From assembly GCF_016862995.1 (NCBI RefSeq), contig NZ_BOOA01000027.1, positions 41,393 to 105,392 on the forward strand: DNA of 64,000 bases, read 5' to 3'. The position numbers and the translations under genes were made by a program. This DNA is from Acrocarpospora phusangensis. Its GTDB lineage: Bacteria; Actinomycetota; Actinomycetes; Streptosporangiales; Streptosporangiaceae. Positions 28,092-36,500 of this stretch are shown piece after piece. The notes below the pieces were generated by a model. The model was given only the letters and a program-made list of their open reading frames with translations, did not search any database and had not been told where the DNA came from. Positions within the stretch are counted from its first letter, which is position 1. Every line of letters begins with the position of its first letter.

Positions 28092-29344
28092 GCGCCACCA
28101 TCAAAGGCACAGACCGGTCCACCGGCAAGTCGACCGCCTCGTCCGTCGCCGAATCCACCGGCGAGTCCGCCGCGCCGCCGGCCTCGGTCTCCCAGGGCTG
28201 GCGGATGGTGGTCGCGCTCGCCGTCACCCAGACCATCGGGTACGGCGTGCTCTACTACGCCTTCTCGGTCTTCCTGATCCCGATGACCCGCGACCTGAAT
28301 GCCACCGGCGCACAGGTCGCCGCCGCCCTCACGATCTCCATCCTGATCGCCGCCCTGTGCGCGCCGCTGGTCGGCCGCTGGCTGGACGCGCGCGGCGGCC
28401 GTGGCCTGATGACGGTGGGTTCGGTCCTGGGCACGGTCGCCGTGCTGGCCTGGTCGCGGGTGGAGAATCTGCCGCAGCTGTATGTCGTTTCGGCCGTCAT
28501 CGGAATCGCTTGCGCGATGGTCCTCTACGAATCCGCCTTCGCCGTCGTCGTCAGCTGGTTCGACGGCGACAACCGGGCGAACGCCCTCCTGGCGATCACC
28601 ATCGTCGCGGGCTTCGCCTCCGCGATCTTCCTCCCGGTCACCGGCCTGCTCGTCGACTCCCACGGCTGGCGCCAGGCGCTGGTCATCCTGGCCATCGGGT
28701 ACGGCGTGACCGCGATCCCGTTGCACGCCCTCGTACTGCGCCGCCGTCCACGCCCGAAGCCACGAGCCGAACGCGACGGAATCGTCAAAGCCGCCACCCG
28801 CGCCCGCCCGTTCTGGCTGCTGGTGATCGCCTTCACCGCCAACGGCGGCGCGGTCTCCATCATGTCGGTCCTGCTCATCAGCTACCTCATCCACCTCGGC
28901 CACTCACCCGTACTCGCCGCCACCCTCGCGGGCCTGCTCGGCGTGCTGTCGGTGACCGGACGTCTGATCACCACCGGCCTGCAACGCCGCCTGCCCGCCG
29001 CCCTGATCGCGGCCGCGATCTTCGCCCTCCAGGGGGTGGCCGTCCTGCTCCTGCCACCTCTGGGAGCGACGGTGCAGGGCGCCGTCGCCTGCGTCCTGCT
29101 GTTCGGCCTCGGCTTCGGCATCGCCTCCATCACCCTGCCCCACCTGCTGGTCGACCGGTACGGCACCGCCGCCTACGCCACCCTGTCCGGCAGAATCGCC
29201 GTCTTCTCCGTCGCCGACAAGGCCCTGGCCCCGCTCGGCGCGGTCGCGCTCGCCCAGACGGCCGGATACAGCTGGGTCATGGGCGCGGTCGCCGTCGCCT
29301 GCCTGATCGCCGCGTCGTCCCTGGTGGCCTACCATCGCCTATGA
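28088..29344 (+). CDS. MFS transporter of the arsenic island
   Basis: 418 residues with 12 predicted membrane segments and a Ser/Thr-rich cytoplasmic N-terminus. The loop-2 MFS motif region is GRWLDARGGRGLM. It lies in one operon with the ArsO-like protein and ArsR and starts inside the stop codon of the preceding gene. MFS proteins in ars operons export arsenicals (ArsJ for 1-arseno-3-phosphoglycerate; ArsK for trivalent arsenicals); no GAPDH gene is nearby, so ArsJ is less likely. Substrate is inference. Confidence 0.85.
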   Translation: MSATIKGTDRSTGKSTASSVAESTGESAAPPASVSQGWRMVVALAVTQTIGYGVLYYAFSVFLIPMTRDLNATGAQVAAALTISILIAALCAPLVGRWLDARGGRGLMTVGSVLGTVAVLAWSRVENLPQLYVVSAVIGIACAMVLYESAFAVVVSWFDGDNRANALLAITIVAGFASAIFLPVTGLLVDSHGWRQALVILAIGYGVTAIPLHALVLRRRPRPKPRAERDGIVKAATRARPFWLLVIAFTANGGAVSIMSVLLISYLIHLGHSPVLAATLAGLLGVLSVTGRLITTGLQRRLPAALIAAAIFALQGVAVLLLPPLGATVQGAVACVLLFGLGFGIASITLPHLLVDRYGTAAYATLSGRIAVFSVADKALAPLGAVALAQTAGYSWVMGAVAVACLIAASSLVAYHRL

Positions 29345-29345
29345 T

Positions 29346-29361
29346 TTAGACAGATGTCGAA
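29346..29361. promoter_or_regulatory. operator-like dyad before arsR1
   Basis: TTAGACA-GA-TGTCGAA (6 of 7 arm bases match) directly after the MFS stop and 18 bases before the arsR start; contains the TTAGACA element also seen in the 26320 operator. Confidence 0.5.
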
Positions 29362-29378
29362 GTAAAGGGGTGTTCGCC

Positions 29379-29759
29379 GTGACCGATGCCACCATCACCT
29401 GCTGCGCGCCGATCGCCCGCGAGCCACTGTCGGAGTCCGACGCCGTGGAGATGGCCGCGCTGCTCAAGGCCGTCGCCGACCCGGTACGGCTCCGCCTGCT
29501 CTCGCTGATCGGCTCCCACGCGGGCGGCGAAGCCTGCGTCTGCGACCTGACCGACGCCTTCGACCTGACCGCCCCCACGATCTCCCACCACCTGAAGGTC
29601 CTGCGCACCGCCGGCCTGATCGACTCCGAACGCCGCGGCACCTGGGTCTACTACTGGATCATCCCGTCCGTGGTCGCCAAGCTCGGCGCCCTGTTCACCC
29701 CGCTGTCCGAGCCCGGGGCGGCCTCCGGCCCAGTCGACGTGGAACTCGTCACCGCCTGA
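29379..29759 (+). CDS. arsR: ArsR arsenite-responsive repressor 1
   Basis: 126 residues from GTG 29379, with AAAGGGG at ideal spacing (a GTG at 29370 overlaps that site). HTH: DPVRLRLLSLIG, then FDLTAPTISHHLKVLRTAGLI. As(III) ligands are likely CVC (Cys53, Cys55) in the ACVCDL motif of helix 3, plus N-terminal Cys8/Cys9. It closes the plus-strand operon and probably binds the 26275-26343 and 29346 dyads. Confidence 0.95.
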   Translation: MTDATITCCAPIAREPLSESDAVEMAALLKAVADPVRLRLLSLIGSHAGGEACVCDLTDAFDLTAPTISHHLKVLRTAGLIDSERRGTWVYYWIIPSVVAKLGALFTPLSEPGAASGPVDVELVTA

Positions 29760-29801
29760 CCGCCCGATTGCCAAAGGTCCATGACCCGGGCCTGGAAGAT
29801 C

Positions 29802-30455
29802 TCACGCCACCGCGACCTTGAGCTCGGCCAGCAGGTCACGCACCCGGCGTTCGATCTCGTCGCGGATCGGCCGCACGTCCTCGGCGCTCTTGCCCGCCGG
29901 GTCGTCCAGTTCCCAGTCCAGGTAGCGCTTGCCGGGGAAGACGGGGCAGGTGTCGCCGCAGCCCATGGTCACGACCACATCGGCGGCACGGATGATCTCC
30001 TCGGTCCACGGCTTGGGGAACTCGGCGGAGATGTCGATGCCGCGTTCGGCCATGGAGGCGACGGCGGCGGGGTTGATCTCGCTGGCGAACTCCGATCCGC
30101 CCGACCAGGCCACGGCGTTCTCTCCGGCCAGATGCTGGAAGAAGCCCATGGCCATCTGGCTGCGGCCGGCGTTGTGCACGCACAGGAACAGCACGATGGG
30201 GCGGCCGTCCTCGGCGTTGCCCTCCACCCGGGCCAGGGCGGTCAGGCGCTGGCGGGCGAAGCGTTCGGCCAGCAGTGGCAGGAAGGCCGGGATGGCGGCC
30301 TTCTCGGCGAACTGGTCGTAGCTGGTGTGGAGGAAACGTTCGATGGTCTCGGTGCCGAAGGTGCCGGCGAACAGGTCGCCGAGATTGCGGGCGGCGGTCA
30401 GCAGGGCGTGCTGCTGGTCCACGCTCAGGTCGGCACGCTGGTAGGTCTCAGGCAT
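29802..30455 (-). CDS. arsC: arsenate reductase, LMW-phosphatase fold with N-terminal helical domain
   Basis: 217 residues. Residues 1-75 form a helical bundle; then the P-loop LCVHNAGRS with Cys92 and Arg98, followed by MGCGDTCP (Cys166, Cys170). This is the actinobacterial class that reduces arsenate to arsenite using mycothiol/mycoredoxin or thioredoxin. It lies 3 bases downstream of the ArsR-phosphatase fusion gene, so the two are co-translated. Confidence 0.93.
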   Translation of the reverse strand: MPETYQRADLSVDQQHALLTAARNLGDLFAGTFGTETIERFLHTSYDQFAEKAAIPAFLPLLAERFARQRLTALARVEGNAEDGRPIVLFLCVHNAGRSQMAMGFFQHLAGENAVAWSGGSEFASEINPAAVASMAERGIDISAEFPKPWTEEIIRAADVVVTMGCGDTCPVFPGKRYLDWELDDPAGKSAEDVRPIRDEIERRVRDLLAELKVAVA

Positions 30456-30458
30456 GAG

Positions 30459-31181
30459 TCACTCCTGCGGGAGTCGGACAGCGGGGACAGGAAGGTCGAT
30501 GGGGGGATCAATGGGAAGGACGGCGGGGGCCAGCCGGTCGATCCGGCCGGCGATGTCGGTGAAGGCGTGCTCGAAAGCCGCGTCGGTACCCAGACGGACC
30601 GGGTCGGGGATCGACCAGTGCAGGCGCTCGCGCCCGCCGAGTCGTTCGTGAGCACTGTCACAGACCGCCACGATCAGATCCTCCGGCTGGGCGACCTGGT
30701 CCAGGTGGGCGGTACGGGCCTGGTCCAGGTCCAGGCCGTGACGGCGGGCCACGGCCTGGGCGCCGGGGTTGACCCGCTGAGCCGGGACGGTCCCGGCCGA
30801 GGCGGCGGGCACCGCGCTGCGCCGCTGCCACAGGGCGGCTGCCAGCTGGGATCGGGCGGAGTTGTGGGTACACACGAACACCACGCGCGGGGCCTGCCGT
30901 GCCTGCACCGGCATCAGCGCTTCCAGCGCGCCGGTCACCAGGCGCAGGTACGTGCGGCGACGGTCACCTTCCGAGCGCCGCCGCTCGACTACACCCGCCT
31001 CGTGCAGGATCTTCACGTGGTGGGCGAACAGATTGGTGGGCAGGCCCAACTGCCCGCCGAGCTCGCCCGGCGAGGCGTCACCCAGGGCCAGCCGGTCCAC
31101 GATCGTCAGCCGCGCGGGGTCGCCGAGGGCGGCGTGCACCTGCGCCCGCCCCGCCACCGCGTCAGCCCAGTCAGCATTCAT
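30459..31181 (-). CDS. fusion of ArsR-type repressor and LMW phosphatase/arsenate reductase
   Basis: 240 residues. Residues 10-85 are an ArsR-type winged HTH (ALGDPARLTIVDRL, LPTNLFAHHVKILHEAGVV, RRRTYLRL wing) without the CxC metal site. Residues 98-215 are a low-molecular-weight phosphatase domain with P-loop FVCTHNSARS (Cys104 to Arg110) and the DP motif (IPDPVRLGTDAAF). It could sense or reduce arsenate while bound to DNA, or be two activities in one chain. A near-perfect palindrome at 31186-31199 abuts its start. Confidence 0.92.
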   Translation of the reverse strand: MNADWADAVAGRAQVHAALGDPARLTIVDRLALGDASPGELGGQLGLPTNLFAHHVKILHEAGVVERRRSEGDRRRTYLRLVTGALEALMPVQARQAPRVVFVCTHNSARSQLAAALWQRRSAVPAASAGTVPAQRVNPGAQAVARRHGLDLDQARTAHLDQVAQPEDLIVAVCDSAHERLGGRERLHWSIPDPVRLGTDAAFEHAFTDIAGRIDRLAPAVLPIDPPIDLPVPAVRLPQE

Positions 31182-31185
31182 TGAC

Positions 31186-31199
31186 TCAATAATTACTGA
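31186..31199. promoter_or_regulatory. operator-like palindrome before the ArsR-phosphatase gene
   Basis: TCAATAATTACTGA, a 14-bp palindrome with one mismatched pair, AT-rich in GC-rich DNA, 4 bases upstream of the start codon. Confidence 0.55.
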
Positions 31200-31251
31200 C
31201 TGGATTTGATGGCGTCAAACGACGATCTGATGGCCTGCGGGTGAACGCGGC

Positions 31252-31977
31252 TCAGCGACTAGCCGTGGGTTCTCCGCTCACTGCTTCGGGCACATCCGCG
31301 CCTGGACGGCCGAACAGCCCCTGCACCAGCAGGAATCCGATAACCCCGCCCGCCAGTTGCGCGAGTACGAAGCCGGGGACCGAGATGGGGGCGATCCCGG
31401 CGAAGGTGTCGGAGAAGGCGCGGCCGAGGGTGACGGCCGGGTTGGCGAAGCTGGTGGAGGAGGTGAACCAGTACGCGGCGCCGATGTACGCGGCCACCGC
31501 CACAGGCGCGGCCGCGGCCCGGCCGGTACGAGTGAGAGCGAAGATCACCAAGATCAGGCCCGCCGTCGCGACGATTTCACCCAGCCACACGGCCGCTCCG
31601 GTCCGCTCGGTCGACGACCAGGAGATGGCCGGTACGGCGAACATGGCGTTGGCCAGCAGACAACCGCCGATCGCGCCCAGCGCCTGGGCCAGGACGTAGC
31701 CGCCCAGTTCACGACTCGACAAACCAGTGCCCCGCTGGCGCGCCTGCCACCAGTCGGCCAGTGACACCACCGGGTTGAAGTGCGCGCCGGACACCGGCCC
31801 CAGGATGAGGATCAGCACGGCCAGGCCGAACACGGTCGCCGTGGAGTTGGCCAGCAGCTGCAAGCCGATCTGTCCCGGGGCCAGGTTCTGGGCCATGATG
31901 CCCGAACCCACGACCACGGCCACCAGCAGAGCGGTGCCCACGAATTCGGCCAGAAGCCGACGGCCCAGGCGGCTCAC
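31252..31977 (-). CDS. aquaporin-family channel, likely arsenite exit route
   Basis: 241 residues from GTG 31977. Six membrane helices and the two MIP half-helix motifs as NPV (68-70, in SGAHFNPVVS) and NPA (179-181, in SFANPAVT). In ars operons without ArsB or Acr3, such channels (AqpS in Sinorhizobium) let arsenite made by ArsC flow out down its gradient. Its start overlaps the stop of arsR2, so it is translationally coupled to an arsenite sensor. Confidence 0.93.
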   Translation of the reverse strand: MSRLGRRLLAEFVGTALLVAVVVGSGIMAQNLAPGQIGLQLLANSTATVFGLAVLILILGPVSGAHFNPVVSLADWWQARQRGTGLSSRELGGYVLAQALGAIGGCLLANAMFAVPAISWSSTERTGAAVWLGEIVATAGLILVIFALTRTGRAAAAPVAVAAYIGAAYWFTSSTSFANPAVTLGRAFSDTFAGIAPISVPGFVLAQLAGGVIGFLLVQGLFGRPGADVPEAVSGEPTASR

Positions 31978-32321
31978 CGAGCCACCCGCTCGGGCGCGGC
32001 CAGCAGCGCCGACAGGTCGGCGAGCGCTTCGGGGACCAGGCGGTAGTACACCCAGGAAGCGCGGCGTTCGCTGGTGAGCAGACCTACCTCCTTGAGCACC
32101 TTCAGGTGGTGGCTGATGGTCGGCTGCGAGAGCGTGAAGGCGGCGGTCAGATCGCATACGCACGCTTCGCCGTTCTCGTGCGCGGCCACGATCGACAGGA
32201 TGCGCAGCCGTACCGGGTCGCCGAGCGCTTTGAACACCCGCGCCAGTTCGGCCGACCGCTGATCGTCCAGTGGCTCACGGGCCAGCGGCGAACAGCAGTC
32301 CAGCAGGGGGAGATCCTTCAC
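31974..32321 (-). CDS. arsR: ArsR arsenite-responsive repressor 2
   Basis: 115 residues. It has the same architecture as ArsR 1: N-terminal Cys9/Cys10, the ACVCDL motif with Cys54/Cys56, and HTH TLSQPTISHHLKVLKEVGLL. It is the first gene of the aquaporin operon. An inverted GAGATC/GATCTC pair (32336-32341 and 32378-32383) with internal ATCAAT and ATTGAT elements lies in the 93-base gap upstream and is its likely site. Confidence 0.95.
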   Translation of the reverse strand: MKDLPLLDCCSPLAREPLDDQRSAELARVFKALGDPVRLRILSIVAAHENGEACVCDLTAAFTLSQPTISHHLKVLKEVGLLTSERRASWVYYRLVPEALADLSALLAAPERVAR

Positions 32322-32414
32322 CAGGCATCCTTATCGAGATCAATCGACATCAACAGCTGTCTATATTGACATTGATCGATCTCAGTGGCCATCTGCTTCC
32401 ATGGGCGACTTTCC

Positions 32415-33638
32415 TCAGGCGCCCGTGACTCGCCTCTCGATCAGCAGCACATCGCGCCAGGTCCCGTGATGGCAGCCGACGCGCTCACGAGTGCCCACGA
32501 TCCGGAAGCCAAGCGCCTGATGCAGAGCCAGGCTCGGGGTGTTCTCGGGGAAGATGCCTGTCTGGATGGTCCAGACGCCCGCGTCCTGGCTGGCGGCGAC
32601 GAACGCGGTGAGCAGGGCGCGGCCGATGCCGTGCGCCTGGCAGCCCGGATGAACGTAGACACTGTGCTCGACCACCCCGGCGTACACCGGACGGGATGAG
32701 ACCGGAGAGGCGGCGACCCAGCCGACGACCTCACCGGTGTGAGTGTCGGTGGCGACGTAACGCAGATGTGGCAGCCTGCCCGTGGTGAAGCCGTCCCAGC
32801 TCGGCGCGGCGGTCTCGAAGCTGGCTTGGCCGGTGTCCAGGCCCGCCTGGTAGATGGCCAGCACCTGGGCGGCGTCGGCCTCGCGCATCGGCCGGATCTC
32901 CAGCCCGGGTGGGCAGGCGGGTTTGACCGCATGGATGATCGCGGAATGCACGTGGTCACCGTGATCGGCGGTCAGAGTGACCGTTGCGTTGACGAAGCCG
33001 GTGGCCGCCAGCAGATCGCGGTATTCGGCGACGGTCAGCGATCCGGCGACGCAACCGATGCGCCGCTCGGCGGCCACGCGCCGGGCGGGGTCCAGAATCT
33101 GGCTGGTGACGACGTCGCTGATCCCGAGCCGGCCGCCGGGTCGCAGCACCCGGAAGCTCTCGGCGACCGTGGCCGCCTTGTCGCTGGACAGGTTGATCAC
33201 GCAGTTGGAGATGACGACGTCGACCGAATGATCGGACAGCGGGATCGCCTCGATCGCGCCGTGCAGGAACTCCACGTTGGCCGCGCCCGCCTCGCGGGCG
33301 TTGCTCCGGGCCAGCTCGATCATGTCCGCGCTGGCGTCCAGCCCATAGACTTTCCCGTACGAGCCGACCCGCCGCGCCGACAGCAGCACGTCGATGCCAC
33401 CCCCGGAGCCGAGATCAAGCACCGTCTCTCCGGTGTGCAGTTCGGCCACGGCCACGGGGTCGCCGCACCCGAGACTGACCCGCACAGCCGCGTCGGGCAG
33501 CCCCGCCGTTTCGTCATAGCCGGCGGGCCCGAAGCCGCCCCGATCGAATTCCTGCGGTGAGCAGTCCACGACCTTCTCCCCGTCCAGGGCGGCCCGCGCC
33601 AGGGCGGAGTAGCGGTCGACGACTTCCTCGTGCGCCAT
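32415..33638 (-). CDS. arsM: arsenite methyltransferase fused to a GNAT acetyltransferase (ArsM-ArsN type)
   Basis: 407 residues from ATG 33638 with GAGGAG. Residues 1-240 are ArsM: SAM motif LDLGSGGG at 74-81, and Cys26, Cys58, Cys146 and Cys196 (C146-C196 spacing of 50 matches the catalytic pair of CmArsM). Residues 247-407 are a PAT-like GNAT: MREADAAQVLAIYQAGLDTG, then acetyl-CoA motif GCQAHGIGRALLTAF and the tail ALGFRIVGTRERVG. ArsN1-type GNATs acetylate arsinothricin. The single chain would methylate arsenite and neutralise an arsenic antibiotic. Confidence 0.93.
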   Translation of the reverse strand: MAHEEVVDRYSALARAALDGEKVVDCSPQEFDRGGFGPAGYDETAGLPDAAVRVSLGCGDPVAVAELHTGETVLDLGSGGGIDVLLSARRVGSYGKVYGLDASADMIELARSNAREAGAANVEFLHGAIEAIPLSDHSVDVVISNCVINLSSDKAATVAESFRVLRPGGRLGISDVVTSQILDPARRVAAERRIGCVAGSLTVAEYRDLLAATGFVNATVTLTADHGDHVHSAIIHAVKPACPPGLEIRPMREADAAQVLAIYQAGLDTGQASFETAAPSWDGFTTGRLPHLRYVATDTHTGEVVGWVAASPVSSRPVYAGVVEHSVYVHPGCQAHGIGRALLTAFVAASQDAGVWTIQTGIFPENTPSLALHQALGFRIVGTRERVGCHHGTWRDVLLIERRVTGA

Positions 33639-33670
33639 AACGATCTCCTCACTCACCTGGCCTGATGCGT

Positions 33671-34006
33671 TCACTCGCAGACCGGAGCGGCCGGGACGGG
33701 GTTGCCCATCACGACGTCGGCCGCGGTGGGGAAGCAGCTCACGCACTGCTCGTTGATCCGGTACAGGCTGGAGGTGCCCTGCCGCTCGACCAGAACGAAC
33801 CGCACGTCAGACAGGATCTTCAGATGGTGGGAGACCGTCGACTGGCCCACCCCGGAGGCCAGCACGATCTCCCCGACGGTCATCGGCTTTCGCCGCCTGG
33901 CCAGCAGCGACACGATCTGGATGCGGGTGGCGTCGGCGAGAGCTTTGAACCAGCTCGCGTACTCCTCGGCCGATTCCCGGTCCAGCGGTTCCGGATTCTC
34001 ATTCAT
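33671..34006 (-). CDS. arsR: ArsR/SmtB repressor 3
   Basis: 111 residues. HTH LASGVGQSTVSHHLKILSDV and wing QGTSSLYRI. It has no CxC in helix 3; instead Cys88 and Cys91 (NEQCVSCFP) and Cys110 near the C-terminus could form a different arsenical site. It leads the arsM gene by 32 bases. TCTAT-N8-ATAGA at 34006-34023 overlaps its start codon region and fits autoregulation. Confidence 0.93.
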   Translation of the reverse strand: MNENPEPLDRESAEEYASWFKALADATRIQIVSLLARRRKPMTVGEIVLASGVGQSTVSHHLKILSDVRFVLVERQGTSSLYRINEQCVSCFPTAADVVMGNPVPAAPVCE

Positions 34007-34023
34007 CTATAATCGACGATAGA
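34006..34023. promoter_or_regulatory. operator-like dyad over the arsR3 start
   Basis: TCTAT and ATAGA arms around an 8-base centre rich in CG/AT, overlapping the start codon of the arsR3-arsM operon by one base. Confidence 0.5.
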
Positions 34024-34098
34024 CGATAGAGCCTGGCAGGGGAATCCTTCCGGCCGGACCGTCGGCGGAGGACCGCCGGGATGGATGTTCCCGGCCGC

Positions 34099-36225
34099 TC
34101 ACAGGCTCGGGGCGACCAGCAAGCCGTCCGCGACCAGGCTCGTCCCCTCGGAGGGTGGCTGTTCACCGTTGTACAGCCGCACCGTCACCGGCCCGTCGGT
34201 GCCCAGCTTGAATCCCTGCGTGCCGAGTCCCACCCAGCCCCGGGAGGTCTTCTGGTCGATGATGTACGTCTGGACGCCGGCCGACGACTTCACCTCGTAG
34301 TGCGCGTACGGATCGAGATTCTCCCTTTCCGGAATGTGCACCCAGATGTCCCACCGGCCGGATGCTGACGTGTCCTGTCCAACCGCCGAGGTGATGTCCC
34401 AGGTCATGGACCAACTCGGGCCGCTATCTGGCCGCGACCAGGCTGTGGCTGCCTCGTAGCACTGCTCGGGAGCGCAGTCGCTCAGCTTCCACCCACCTTC
34501 GGAACTGGACAGATCATCATCGAAGACCTTGCTGTAGTGCAGCGTGTTCAGCCACATCGTCTCCGCGTCGCGCAGTTCGCCCGACTGATGGTCGACCCAG
34601 CCCCGCCAGAACTCGGCGAAGGTCTCCGGTTCCGCCTCGTCCACCACCCGCATGATCTCCTGAAACGAGGAGGTGCTGTAGTCGGCGAAACCGTTCTTGA
34701 TCTCGGTCGGGCCGATGTTGGGTTCCTGCGGCGGGTTGTCGTCCACCAGATCCCACAACGCGGCGGCCACTCGCCCTTCCACCGCGGGACCGGACTCACA
34801 GCGGTACGGATCGGGGTTGGCGAACACGGAGTAGCAGCCCTCAAGGTCGTGGTAACCGCCGGGATCCACCATCCGGGTCCAGTCGGTCGTCCCCGGTGTG
34901 TTCTCGGCGAGTACCGCGACGAAGTCGGCGAAACCTTCCGCCCAGCCGCATCCGTCGCTGGACGGGAGGGTGAAGGCGTGGGACCGGCACGCGGGATCCA
35001 AGTCGGGGATGGCACTTGCCAGGCGGCGTTCCAGAAGGTGGCCGGCCTCGTGCTCCACCGCGCTCGACCGCGCGAAGTCCGTGTCGATCTCGATGGTGTT
35101 GGTGAAGGGTGAAAGACGGTTGTGTCCCTCGTCGTTGAGCTGTACCAGGGCCGCTCCCAGAGCACCTTCCGTTCGGTCGCGGACATTGAGGATTCCGCCG
35201 TAGGCAGCCGCGGCGGGGGAGGTCAGCTCGTGTTCCTGATCCTCGGGGCGCTGGAAGAACAGTCCCAGCTCGATCTCGTCGGACACCTCGACCTCGCCGT
35301 TTCCCCCCGGCTCGGACACCTTCACCGTCGCGTCCGCGTTCTTCGGCTCAACGCGCAGTACCAGTTTGTCGTCGGCACAGGCGTGGGACTGCTGAAAATC
35401 GACTTCCGGCTCAGTGGGCAGGCAGCCGTACCACATCGACCCGTTTGCCAACTGGTAATTCTGGGGGTAGACGAACTCGATATCGAATTCGCCATTCGGA
35501 CCCAGATATCCGGTCAGGGGATCCCCGGTGCCGCCGGCTCCCGGGCGTACCGGGTGCCATTCCTCCGGATCGGACAACGTGCCGTGTCTGCCCTTGTACC
35601 ACAATTCCCACCTGGCGCCCGCCATCGGCCGCATCGGCGCGTTCTCGCCCATACGACGAGGCACTACCGCTTGCCCCGTCACCCGCACCTCGGGAGGATC
35701 CGGCGGTGACGGCAGGGTGCAGTCACCCATCGTCATCCCCGCACTGTGCAGTTCACCGTCCTCGTGTGTCCAGTTGAGCGTCTTCCAGCCCGCGTAGAAG
35801 GAACCTCCCGGTGCCACGCAGACAACGCCGCCAGGGCTCCACGCCCCACCCATATAGATGCTCCAGGCACCGCGTCGCGGCCCGGAAGCGCAGTTCGCAT
35901 GCCATTCATGACGGCGCCGCTCCGACGGCTGCCAACCCGGCTCGACCCACCGCCAGAAGCCGAAGTAAGGGTCCCCGCACATGTCGCCGGGCACCGAGGT
36001 TCCTGGCGGCAGCGTCGGCGGGACGGGCATCTCCGTCTCCGGAGACGGCACGCCACCTTCACCGGCCGCATCATCCTTGATCACCATGTTGCCTGATGTC
36101 GTGCCCGTGGGGGGACCGGGCCGTGCCCCCGCGGAAGCAGCGACCGGCATGACCGCGGTCATCCCGGTGAGCATGAACACCATCACGGTGAACACGATCG
36201 TCCACCGCCTTTTCTGAGATTCCAT
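34099..36225 (-). CDS. secreted zinc-metalloprotease-like protein with golvesin-like C-terminal domain
   Basis: 708 residues. An N-terminal hydrophobic leader ends near ASA. A Cys-containing N-terminal domain (about 60-290) leads to a protease-like core with HEAGH (His392, Glu393, His396) and EGFADF about 35 residues later (Glu430, the expected third zinc ligand of a gluzincin). The last ~150 residues, with WVHIPERENLDPYAHYEV and the DGPVTVRLYNG strands, resemble a golvesin-type beta domain that binds surfaces. Nothing nearby shares a clear function. Substrate unknown. Confidence 0.8.
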   Translation of the reverse strand: MESQKRRWTIVFTVMVFMLTGMTAVMPVAASAGARPGPPTGTTSGNMVIKDDAAGEGGVPSPETEMPVPPTLPPGTSVPGDMCGDPYFGFWRWVEPGWQPSERRRHEWHANCASGPRRGAWSIYMGGAWSPGGVVCVAPGGSFYAGWKTLNWTHEDGELHSAGMTMGDCTLPSPPDPPEVRVTGQAVVPRRMGENAPMRPMAGARWELWYKGRHGTLSDPEEWHPVRPGAGGTGDPLTGYLGPNGEFDIEFVYPQNYQLANGSMWYGCLPTEPEVDFQQSHACADDKLVLRVEPKNADATVKVSEPGGNGEVEVSDEIELGLFFQRPEDQEHELTSPAAAAYGGILNVRDRTEGALGAALVQLNDEGHNRLSPFTNTIEIDTDFARSSAVEHEAGHLLERRLASAIPDLDPACRSHAFTLPSSDGCGWAEGFADFVAVLAENTPGTTDWTRMVDPGGYHDLEGCYSVFANPDPYRCESGPAVEGRVAAALWDLVDDNPPQEPNIGPTEIKNGFADYSTSSFQEIMRVVDEAEPETFAEFWRGWVDHQSGELRDAETMWLNTLHYSKVFDDDLSSSEGGWKLSDCAPEQCYEAATAWSRPDSGPSWSMTWDITSAVGQDTSASGRWDIWVHIPERENLDPYAHYEVKSSAGVQTYIIDQKTSRGWVGLGTQGFKLGTDGPVTVRLYNGEQPPSEGTSLVADGLLVAPSL

Positions 36226-36500
36226 ACCTTTCCCCTAAGTCGATTTGCCTGCGCCGAGTCGTTCGGGATGCCCAGGACCCCGTTCGGGGGGCGGGCACTC
36301 GCCATCGGCTCAACTCGGCAGTACCGCCCCGCGGGAGACCGGGGTTCCGCAACCGGTCAAAGGGCACACAGAACCAGATCGACCCCGAGGTCCTCGCCCG
36401 GGCGCACGCCGACTTCACCGCCCTGCGGGCGAGCAGGAGGCCGTCAGCCGCTGGTACGGATGCGAAAGGGCCGGCCGGCGGGCCCTTCCGATTTCTGGTC

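Noticed and set aside
28088..29344. MFS protein as ArsJ
   Set aside because: ArsJ works with a glyceraldehyde-3-phosphate dehydrogenase gene, and none is nearby.
36226..36500. Short coding-like stretch (EVLARAHADFTALRAS) in the gap
   Set aside because: Too short, no start or stop structure; left as intergenic.
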